Source: Cucumis sativus | Taxonomy: Eukaryota > Streptophyta > Magnoliopsida > Cucurbitales > Cucurbitaceae | NCBI RefSeq assembly: GCF_000004075.3 | Contig: NC_026656.2 | Coordinates: forward strand, 19,788,607-19,852,606 | Reading direction: 5' to 3' | DNA: 64,000 nt | Shown: one piece after another, positions 12,193 to 22,871 of the stretch | How the letters are laid out: the number at the start of each line of letters is the position of its first letter | Numbering within the stretch: position 1 is the stretch's first letter | The notes under the pieces: model-generated | Databases searched by the model: none | What the model saw: the letters and a program-made list of their open reading frames with translations, nothing else | What the model was told of the DNA's origin: nothing | Program-made: the position numbers and the translations under genes

Positions 12193-15100
12193 CTAATGCT
12201 CAGCCATTAAAGCAGCCGTATCACCGTTTGAGAAAGAAACGAGATTGCTTGGCGCATGGTTACCATGTCTGCAGTCTAAGTCCTTACCACCATCACTTTC
12301 ACACTAAAATGATGAAATTAATTGAATTGGAACATGGACTACACGCATAACCAGAATGAGTTCTTAAATAGTTAAACAAGGATAATGAATTTCTATAAAA
12401 GGCACATACCTGCTCGGCCGGGGTCACCGGATGGTCCTGACTTCTCTTTGGAAGATCCCTTAAAGTTCCCTGCAATGTTGCAGTCACGAAACAATTAAAA
12501 TTTGATGATTAAACAGCAGCAACCAACGTTGTTAAATAGAATATTGAATATTCTTAGCAGTAGTACTAGTGATGCTTGGCTCGAACTGTAAAATGAAATT
12601 GCCAAGTTAACGAGAAAAATGTAGGTCAAGCATTCACAATCCCCAGGGATTTAGCCAGAAATGTTCTCTTATGGTAAGGTAGAGTTTAATATTCTGGCTC
12701 CTTTAGTAAATTACCTTTAAGAACAAATTAAATGGAAAACTATAAAATATCACCTATTATATATGAATATTGAAATCTACCATAAGGTAACAGGGTTTCA
12801 CTCTGCCTGTGTTCACCTTGTAGATAGACCGAAAAACCAAAACGAGTCAAGTCGGTCGGAAAACGAGAAGGATCGATCGGAAAACTAGAAGGGTTGGTCG
12901 GTTTCGGAAAGTTTGAAATCGAAAATTTTTCAATAGTATTTTTAAGTGCTAAACCGAGCCAACCAACCCTTACCCATCGATGTCAAAGTCGGTTTGACAC
13001 TTTACTAAATTGATTGTGGTCGGTTCGGAGTTGGTTTTGTACTTCGACCGACCAATGATCACCCCTACTTGTAACAGGGTTTCAGTCCACCTATGTTCAC
13101 CTTGTAGATAGACCGAAAAACCAAACCGAAGTCAAGTCGGTCGGAAAACGAGAAGGATCGATCGGAAAACTAGAAGGGTCGGTCAATTTCGAAAAGTTTG
13201 AAATCGAAAATTTTCCAAAAGTATTTTTAAGTGTTAAACCGAGCCAACCGACCCTTGCCCATCGATGTCAAAGTCGGTTTGACACTATACTAAATCGATT
13301 GTGGTCGGTTTGGGGTTGGTTTTGTACTTCGACCGACCGATGATCACCCCTACTTGTAAATGCAAATAAAAGAATCGCAATTAAATATAAACAATATCAC
13401 AATGACTAACATAGAAGTGACAATTTAACATAATACATGCATAATCATGTATAAAATATAACATCAAGATGCTAATCAACTTATACACGTTTATGTATCA
13501 GTGTACTTTTGCAAGACCTTAACACAATAGCAATAATCATAATGACATATTAGCAGATACGTATGCCACCGCACAATCTACATGCAAATCTGCATGCTAT
13601 AATAGAAGTATACAGGAGCACAAGAACAGGTTTATTCAACCTGAGGGTGTTTTGGGTTCAGTTCCCTGACTATAGACCACTTTCAACTGAACCCACCACA
13701 GCACACATTTCCAAATTTTGTGTCTACCAAGACCAATCCGCAGTACTGCAGCAGTTAAGAAACCACCGTCGTATCTCAACCAAATATACTCAGTTTGAGA
13801 TTTGGTTCGAACTATTAATAATCCATGACAAAAACACACGGACAGTTCTCTTATATTATATATGTATAGAAGAGAAAAATGTATTCAAACACTTGACAGT
13901 TCTCAACCGTAAGGAAAGCATGTCTTTTTTTTTTTGGGGGGGGAGGGGGTGGGGGAGGGGGGATATGAAACAACTTCATTAATAGAATAGAAAGAAAAAT
14001 CCAAAATATATCAAGTGTACAAAAGGAAACAAATCAAATGGTAAACAAAAGATGTTTCCAGAAGGCAGAGGTTGCACACGGCTGAATCCAGCCAGAGTTC
14101 TATGCTCAAAACCAATCGGGTGAACCCTAGAAAAATTGGTATAGAGAGGCCCTTTGAACAAAGAAGATATGGGCTGTGTTAAGGACATCAACAGCGTGAA
14201 AATGGACTTTTCTCAGAAATTCTTTTAAAAAGACTGAACATCTAGATGTGTTTAAGGTGTTATAAGATTTTGTTCAGAAGGCCCTCATTATGTTTCCTTT
14301 TTGTCACAGGTTGTTTTTGCCTTTTCGGCAGGTGGGGTGTGTTATGGGTCTTTGAGGGAGAGGAATAATAGAGTGAAGCCCACGAGAACATGTGGAACCT
14401 AACCAAAGCCCATATCTCACTCAAGACCTCCTGCCATTTAAAAAGAATTCCTTCCTCTCCAAACACCCAAACAATGGCATACACCCCAATTACCCACAAA
14501 AATCTTCATTTCTCAACAAATAAAGATGAATAATAATAGAAACTTTAGAGCCGCGACTTTAACTGGTATGTATTTTGCTCTTCTTTATGAACATGCTGAG
14601 GATGTTAAGGGAGTCAATCTAGAGAGTCAATCTAGTTGAGATGCATGGGCGTACATCCTAATCCTAGCATATACCTGTCTGTGAGATTTTCTCTTTTCAT
14701 TATTTCAATGAAAAATGTGTTTCCCTTACCAAAAGAAGAAAGAAAAAGAAACTTCAGAGGTAAAGAGATTTCTTTTAGTGATGTACGGTCCTTGTTAGAT
14801 TCTTTTTTTTTTTTTGGAATAGATTGTTAGGTTCTATTTTACTTTTTTCACTTCGATCACAAGGTCCTTCCATAAATACCCTCTAGAGCATCCTTTTGTA
14901 GTTTGGCTCCATTTCGTGGGATTTATTTTTGCATTTTGTTTTTCAAATTTCATTTTTTCTTAATAAAAGTTTTGTTACTCATCCAACAAAAAATCATAAA
15001 ATTACGTTTGCCTTTGTTTAATCCTAGAAAGAGATTTATTTTTGCATGGTAAATGGTCAAAATGAAGCATTCTGTAATGGAGTGTTATATATAACTCATC

Positions 15101-17813
15101 TCCAGTACAATATGATGCAGTAGGAGATGAATTTCTTAAATTGTAACTTGCAAGAAACTGTCCAATATCTTTCACCATGCCTCCCATGTGTCCATAAATT
15201 TCAGTTTATTCTTTAGCCACTAAAACCTAAAAGCTTTACAGAGATGATCCCAACAAATTTTTATGCAACTTTGGGAAGTTGCATTTGCTTTAACTTGGGC
15301 TTACTCTCAAGATTTCTCCCCATTTCGACAACTCCTTTTTCTACCCAGTTAAGGAAGAGGCAGCAATAAACTTCAGTAAATTTCTTTTTGCCAAACTTCG
15401 AACAGCTCTTTATGCAAGTTCAAAATCAATGTAGAAAGTTGCAAGGAAATCAAAATAAGAATTGGAGATTTTATTGGGATAGTGCTAAAATGTGACAACA
15501 ATTAAATGGAATTGAATTGGGCATCCTTCCACTAGATTTAGGATGCAAGGAGGAAGTAGGTCAAGGGAAGAAAAGAATTTCCATAACTCAAAGAACATCT
15601 AAAGAAAATGCGTGAAAGACATTAACAGTAGAAAGAAAAAAAAGAATATGAGGACTAAACAAGAAAAACCATGGATAGAGAGAGAAATTATTATTGAACA
15701 ATGAGATTTAAACAACGAGCACGGAAGCTAAGGCGATCAAGAAACAAAGGAGAAAATATCACAAAAAACTTTTAACTAAACCTCTAATACTGATTAAAAG
15801 TTCCATCAGCTCTACTTATAGAGAAGCTATAGCCCAATAATCCAAATAAACTAACTATCTAACTGAAAAAAAAACGATTAACAACTCAAATAGTACTACA
15901 GAACTACTCTAATGATACCACAACAAGAAGCATCAAAATGGAGAAGGATATGGCGAAGAGAGTGATATTCACACAAGGTGGTTAGTAAAGTAATGGAGAA
16001 ATAGAAAATTAGTGCATGAATAAGAAGATTAAAGATGCAAGAACTGGTGCGAGTCTGATATACAAATTGTCGACAAGGCCCAAAGTAACCTAGACACTGA
16101 GCATCATCCCCTTTTCTATTCCCGCTCGTCCTAAGTGCAGCTAGAGCCTAGAATCATTGTGCCCCCCATAGAGATCCATAAAAATGATAAATCTTTAACT
16201 CAAAACATCCAAGCAAACAAGCACTTAAAAACAAACGTTCACACACAATTAAAAAAGAACAATAAGGATGACACGTCTTACATCATAAGATGCCAATAAG
16301 TTCCATGCAAAGGTCTGGCAAATCCATCACCCAGACCATCTAGGGAAAGTGAAGCTTTCCTTAAAATATAACTATAAGAAGCAGTACGAAATAATCAACT
16401 TTGAGCATACTTACCCTGTTTGCCCAAAAAAGCCCGCATGCATTGCAAAGTGATCTAGGCCCAGATGGTCCTCGCCGCATCATTGGGGTTGACATTGAAC
16501 TTATGCCACAATTTGTACATCTAAAGAAAGCGCAAAATTCCATGGATATAAATAAGATGTAAATGTGAGGTCTTAACGTACAACAAAGAGTACAAATTCT
16601 GATACTGAAATGAACTTTCATATACTACAGACAGCATTGAAGTGTTAAATGATTGTTTCAGATTGCTATAATTCACAGGACTATGAAAACTCACGAAGTT
16701 TCCGATGGACTTTCATCTTGACCTAACTCTGAGACATTGCCATGGCTATACGAACCATCCAACTTCTTGGAAGAAGTAAACTGTCCTTTGTTGCGTTGCA
16801 TCCTGCAAGTATGTTGTCAATTTAAATAAGAGATCAAAAACCCAGAGGTCTTTAGAAAGCGAAATCTGGGTGAACAAACAACATGCATAAACCAAAAAAC
16901 TGCTAATGTACAACAGAATTAGATCTAATTGAAAATGTGAAATAGAATGAAAAGGTGAAATCAAAGAATGTCAAACATGGAAAATACAAAATCTAGCCAG
17001 TAACTTAACATGTTCATCGCCAGACCTGAGAGCAACCTCCTGACGGACACCGTATCTAACTTTCTTTTCGAAACATCGTTCCTTCCTTTTCTGTCGAAAC
17101 CGATTTAACGAGGCTGCCCTCTGAGGTTGACTACTCCGTCCAGGCAAGTCCAAAGCATTCTACAAAATATGAAAAAAAATAAATTGAAAAGAAAAACATA
17201 AATTCCTTCGAAAACAATGTGATACAAGTTTCCAGCAGTACCCTCTGGTTTGGATTTACCAAATCCACGCTTTGCTGACCAGAAGATAATTCGCAACCAC
17301 CCAACAACAACAACACTGCTTGAACCTGCAAAGGGTACGGAATGCTATTACTTTACAATTAATCAAACCTCATGTTCAATTCTCCCTCCCCTTCGCCGCC
17401 ACGGATATCAATGTATTCCATTTCGAAAACTCAGAACTTTCAGAAATTTCAAGTTTTATAAACACGTCCCACATCACCGAAAAGAAAGAACAAAATTGAA
17501 AACCCCAAAACCCTAAATCTCGTCAACACTATACCTTCTCAGGAGAGACAGCGTCGAAAAGATAAACCTGACCACGGAATGAAAGTGTGAGCTGATTCGA
17601 ACCATCACTGCGCTGAACAGCCAAGTCGGACCCATCACCGGCGGGAACATAAACAGCATCAGGGTTGAGAACCTCGACCATGCCGCCTACTCCAACACCG
17701 TCTTCGAGAGAGTGAGCTCCATATCGAACAAGACGATTATCCAATGGCTCGCCGGTGTCGCTACAGTCGGCGATCTGGTCGCCCATGGTCAACGGTTGAG
17801 CGCGTGCGTACAT
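12193..17813 (-). CDS. TIFY-CCT-GATA zinc-finger transcription factor (ZIM/ZML class), short-tail paralog
   Basis: Seven exons give about 286 residues: 17535-17813, 17242-17325, 17026-17159, 16695-16802, 16415-16520, 12410-12469, 12193-12282. The start is [13 protein letters not shown]. The domains are TIFY (about 74-108, [11 protein letters not shown] then [10 protein letters not shown]), CCT (about 135-176, [20 protein letters not shown]) and a C-x2-C-x20-C-x2-C GATA finger (Cys203 to Cys230) with [12 protein letters not shown]. Exons 3 and 4 are 134 and 108 nt, exactly as in the neighbouring paralog, and phases match throughout the shared part. The tail is only [14 protein letters not shown] plus a last exon ending AALMAEH. 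That last exon was placed from an AAG acceptor and is less certain. Length and layout fit ZML1/ZML2-type GATA factors (about 300 residues). Intron 5 is 3.9 kb and carries several repeats. The promoter faces the 5-kb interval before the VEL gene. Confidence 0.92.
12788..13359. repeat. Tandem pair of a roughly 284-bp MITE-like unit
   Basis: Two directly repeated, adjacent units (12788-13071 and 13072-13359) are nearly identical along their whole length. Each begins TAACAGGGTTTCA and ends near ATCACCCCTACTTGTAA. The sequence is rich in GGTCGG and CGACC words. The left part (GTCAAGTCGGTCGG) and the right part (GTACTTCGACCGACC) are partly complementary, as in non-autonomous DNA transposons whose ends read GGGGTGATCA. 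The unit lies inside intron 5 of the second GATA gene and carries no coding sequence. Confidence 0.85.
13924..14500 (-). mobile_element. LINE (non-LTR retrotransposon) 3' fragment with A-tail
   Basis: Reading on the minus strand, the stretch down to about 14360 encodes [13 protein letters not shown] and then [16 protein letters not shown], the kind of tail seen after the reverse transcriptase of plant LINEs. It resembles the fragment at 37210-37350 (GVCAILWSLW and EIWSLVCLLVSLWASI). Downstream on the same strand comes an AT-rich 3' UTR ending TTAATGAAGTTGTTTCATAT, a C-rich block, and a run of A (T run 13924-13935 on the plus strand). The order of coding tail, 3' UTR and A-tail fits a 5'-truncated LINE insertion in the same orientation as the host gene. 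It is not expected to be active. Confidence 0.6.
13936..13962 (+). other. Predicted G-quadruplex tract
   Basis: Runs of 8, 5, 5 and 6 guanines are separated by single A or T bases, directly after a T run. This is close to the ideal pattern for a very stable parallel G-quadruplex with one-base loops. The host gene is transcribed from the other strand, so the G-rich strand is the template and the pre-mRNA would be C-rich here. Confidence 0.8.
15640..16160 (-). mobile_element. Possible LTR-retrotransposon fragment
   Basis: On the minus strand this block starts with a GC-richer stretch (GATGATGCTCAGTGTCTAGG, GGGCCTTGTCGACAATTTG). It continues with a promoter-like CTATAAGTAGAGCTG and a T-rich leader with CAATAATAATTTCTC. 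This order recalls the 3' internal end plus LTR of a copia-type element. Ends, target-site duplication and a primer-binding site could not be fixed, so the call is tentative. Confidence 0.3.
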
Positions 17814-20800
17814 TAACTCTGGCAGAAGAAAATCAACTGGGTTTGGAGCATTGCAAGAATGTGGAAAGAAGGGATGGTCTGAGAGAGAATTGAGATAATA
17901 CACAGATGGAAATCGAATCCAATGGATGAAGATGAGAAGAGATAGGAGAAGATTTGTGAGAATGTGAAGAAGACGAGAAGTTTGTAGATACTGTAGGAGT
18001 TGCTGTGTTGGTGGGAAGTGTGGAGAAACGAGAGAATGGAGGGATTCGACTGAGGACAAGGGACTGTGGACTGAAGCAAGAAAGAGGATCCTAAATGGTG
18101 GCGGAATTTACGAAATATGCCCCCGAATATTGGTGGGTCGTAACGTAATTGACCTTACGATTTTTTATCTATTGGTTAAATTATACAAATATCACTCAAT
18201 TTTGAACTACTTTTCTTTTTTCTTTTAATGTAATTTACATCTAAGATTTTTATTTTAACCTTTCAGCTTTGATTAACTTAATTTTTATTGTATATATTGA
18301 GAATTCTATTATTTTTCCTTAGAAATAAGTAAAAATTAAAAAATAAAAATAAGTCAGAGGACTCAATTTATTATAAATATTTCTATTTTATTTTATTTTT
18401 AAACATAACAAAATAATCAAAATAATAGTTAGATAAAACAAAAAATAAATAAAAATACATATACACTATTTTCTTTATATCAGTATTGATTTTAAATATG
18501 TTATTAAACTTGTGTATATTAGTTATGCTATCTTAACTATTTAATATAAATTTTTATGGTTAATTATCAGTATCTTAATTCAATTTTTTTAGTAATTAAT
18601 TCATTTATGTTTAATTAAAAGAAAGTGTTCGTTCATTTTTCGTTTGATTAATGTAACGATATAACTAAATTGGTGTCAATTTTATTCCATATGTTGTATT
18701 TAATTAAGTAATTATTTAATTGTAGTTTCTCTATACAAATTATTGAATTTAATAAGAATATTCAACTTTCATATATTAATTACAGAGCATTTCTAAACAC
18801 GTGGATTTGAAACTTAGACATTCAAATTATATATATGTGTGTATGTATATCATAAAACTACATATGAGACACAGACTTTTAAATAACACACATATATATT
18901 TCTTTTATTATCAACAATGGATTATGAGAAACCTAAAATCACGTGGGAGAGAACGAACCTGAGCATTTACAGAATATTAATTTCTTTAAGAAAAATGTAA
19001 TCGACTAAGAGAAACTTAAAGAATGGCTTGAGGTGAACCTTGTAGGGTACCCTGTACAAAATGTTAAATACATGCAATTCCACATGCAGTGATTTTGTGA
19101 GCAAACTCAACTAGATTTAATGAAGCAACGGGACATGAATATGTGTTAAATAGGTCCTTGGTAAAAAAGATTATAAAATGTAATGTGTAACTAATCACAA
19201 TGACCAAACAATGTAACTGCATTTTGTAGCATTTACAGAGTAATTAATTAAGAATGTCACAATATTTAAAATAAGTCGCCAGATCGAAAACACTAACAAC
19301 AAAAACGTGAATTTAGATAAAGGTGTTTATTAGATTTACCTTTGAAAAATGTCGAAGTATCATATTGTTTTGGTTTTTTTTTTATATATGTAGTATTGAC
19401 TTAAAGATAATGCATAGTGTTTTTTAAGAACATCTAAAAAACGCCTTTAATTTAAATAAGTTTATTTTATATTCTACTTACGTTAGTTTATGATTTTAAT
19501 TGAAATAATTTAGTGTCAAGCACTATACTTCACAAACAAAGTTTTGATCATTGTATGAATTAAAATATTTAGAAATACCTACATTTAAACGAATACACTT
19601 TTAGCATTTTAAACGATACAACAACGGTGAAAAGGTTTGAATGACATTATTAGTTTTTTTAATTTTTTTTAATATTATATTTATCTCAACGTGATAACTG
19701 TAAATAAAAAATAAAACTTATAATAAAACAATATACTCTAACTTGAGGGAAAATGTATATTGTCTACTCAACTTGGATTGGATATGTGCATACCATTTTC
19801 ATCTCCGATGGTTTAAAAAATGCAATTTGAACTAAATAGGTTGACATCTAAATAGATCATATAAACTATTATTTACGAGACAACTGCCTAGTTCATTGGT
19901 TTGTTTGAAATGAAAATTTGAATATTTAAATGCACGACTTTAGAAATATGAAATTCAATAAAAATAGATTGTATGATATATTGTAGATAGTGATTGATAA
20001 CATATCCAATAAAATTAAACATCAAAACAAACAATAATTTCAAAACGTGACCAATAATATTTGTATAAACCATAAAATAATTAACACTTTCGAATTTGCC
20101 TTTAGATAAAAATTACTTATGACTATTATTGGGTAACGTCATGTCATATATATAATATATTTTATAGGATATATTTTAATTAACAGCAAAATTTGAATTA
20201 TAACTTTATAAAATTCATATTTATATCGGTATTTTTTATCTTTAATAATTTTAGAACTTTAAATTCAAAACTCAAGTAGACTTAGAACATAAAAACATTA
20301 ATCTCTTTTACAACTTTGCGAATTTGGTCATAACATTTGAAAATCATTTTAGAAAACCTAATTCAAGTTGATTACCAAACATATTCGTTTAATTGAGTGA
20401 ATTGAAAAATATAAAACATAATATCATTTGACTATCAAACATGATTATTTCACTTATAAATCATTGTCAATATCATCTTTACTTGTAACTCCACTCAACT
20501 AAACTTTTATATCACACAGTCATATTGAGTACAAAACCCACAAAAAAACTTAGCTCAACTGACTTTAGAACATACTAATAATTACGTACGAAAAATTTGG
20601 TAGTTCACACCTCCTTACCTAATTGATCTACTAAACAAAATCACCTCGAGTAGTGACAATCACTTGACTTAATCACACTTGAAGGATCCAACAGCCTCAC
20701 GCCAGTCAAAAGAGTTGAACTACTAAGCTAAGCAACAGTTGGGGAACTCGATAGAAGCTATTTGCCGCTTCCTGCCTCCCAAAAGCAAATGGCCTTTGAC

Positions 20801-22871
20801 GACTAAGTCATTGTAGTAGCATTCGTAGGTTTTATGCAAGATCTCTTTGATCGTCATAGACTATATTTCGTTGTTTGTAAATTTGATATTATACAAATAT
20901 ACACGTACTAAAAAACGAAAGCATCATATTCTTGATATACTGCCATGTCTACCACTCTATCCAAAGCAGTATTGAAATATCTATACTTCAAGTTATATTT
21001 ATCAGTTGAACAAACAAACTACACTACATCAAATATTCGTTTAAATCAACTACAAAAAATGTAAACTATTTAAAACAAATCTTGACAAATTTTAGAAGTT
21101 GATTTTAATCTAGTCACCTACTGCAATTTTTTTTTTTTTGCAATTAATTACTTTTAAAATTAAACTACTAAAAAATTTAAATCAAATACACCCTGAATAA
21201 AAAACTATATAAAATTTCAAATTTATGTTTATCAAATGTAATTATATTAAACAACTAATATTTTGAGTGAGTTTATTTCTAGATGAACTTTCTCATACAC
21301 AAACATCCATCCTATAAAACTCGAGAGTTAAGATGTTGGCGTCAACAAAAAAAAATTTCAAAATTTTAATTTTAAAAAACAAAAAAAACATTTCACACGT
21401 TTTAAACCAATCAAATTAGTTGTTGATTATTTTTTTATTATAAAATAGTACACATAAATAAAACAACCTAAATTCATAGGTGAAACTAAACTTAATATCA
21501 TTACTCAGCAATATTCAAATTTAATACATAATTTAATACATGAACAATAATTCAATTCAAATATTTTATAGTTGTTATCTTTTTCATCATGTATACCTTT
21601 TTTTTCTTAAAGAAAGGTAATACATAGGAGGGCCATGAAATGGCTGTTGGGTAACTGCATCCACCTAAGAAACGACCCAAACGCCCATATTATAAACCCT
21701 AATATTTTGCATGGAAAGTTGGAATCGTAGATGATGCTTATAGGCTACCTACAAGTGGGTCCCCACTCTCAAAAAATAAAAGCACTCATCTCCCACACTC
21801 CGATCTTAAATGCACGGCAATGATTTTATGACCCACACAATACCAACCATATGTAATGCCGCACCATAGCAAGTCACTCCCTCGAGAGAAAAGAATATAT
21901 TGTTATTTTATTAAATAAAAAAACCGAAGCCGAAATCCTCGATCACGTCAAATCGTACTACATGGCGCGTGTTTCACCACTCGCCTTAATAAATAAACAA
22001 TAAATGAATAAATAGTAAAATTTTAATTTAAAAAAAATACAAATTCTACTATTAAATTTTAGGTACATCTAATTCTTGAATTTCAAAAATAATAATTAAA
22101 GGTACATTTTTTTTGTTTCAAAACAAGCTAAGTTTTGATCTTTGAATTTAAAAAGATCACAAAATAATTTAGATTCAGTTTGAATTAAATTAAAAAATAT
22201 ATATTTGAAGAGACTTTCAAAAACTTTAGTTTTTTTTTTAAAATTAAACATTCAAATTTATTATATAATTTTTTTAAATAATTATGTGACATTATATATT
22301 TAAAAAATAATTTATAAAATCGTATTGTTTTTAAAATTATTTTTTTGGAATTTTAAAATGCTGACATTTTAAATCTATTTTTAAAAGTTTAGAGAAAAAA
22401 AATACGTTTTGAAAATTGTGAGATGAATGAGTTTTAAAGAGATAGAAAAGGTACACTATTGAAATTGAAATATCAAACACACATGGGGAGGAGTTGAAAT
22501 TTAAATAAAATCGACGGCCATTTCTTCCATGGTATTCCCCTATACCAACTCTTGCATTTGTACATTAATGGCAATTTATAATTGTTAGCCCATAATCTTT
22601 TATTTATTTATGTATATTTATTATTCTCTTTCTTACTATTTTATTATTTTCCACTCCGATTCTCTCTCCTTTCCTTTTTTCACTATCTCTCTCGCTTTCA
22701 GTTTTCTCCACTCTCTCTCTCTTTGAAATTCTCCGTCTCCGTTCACTGTGCTTGGCGAACTTTATCTTATATCTATTCGCCATTGGAGACCCATTTAACA
22801 GTTCTTATTCTACGCAATTTTCATCTTACTTTTCCTAATTTTTCTGTTTCTTCTTCTTATTATTGCGTACA
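17814..22871. other. Head-to-head intergenic region between the second GATA gene and the VEL gene
   Basis: This interval holds the 5' UTRs and promoters of two divergently transcribed genes. A CT-rich leader (CTCTCTCTC at about 22650-22740) lies just before the VEL start codon. A matching pyrimidine-rich leader is seen on the minus strand at about 17880-18060. The centre is very AT-rich with T and A runs. A GC-richer island lies at about 20640-20830. No protein-coding gene is visible. Confidence 0.6.

Noticed and set aside
13563-13982. Open frame of 139 codons on the plus strand
   Set aside because: It lies inside intron 5 of the second GATA gene, opposite to transcription, has no recognisable domain, and ends in the G-rich tract.
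17814-18079. N-terminal extensions upstream of the second GATA gene start
   Set aside because: The sequence is a pyrimidine-rich leader that translates to Leu/Ser/His-rich nonsense. The family start MYARAQPL fits better.
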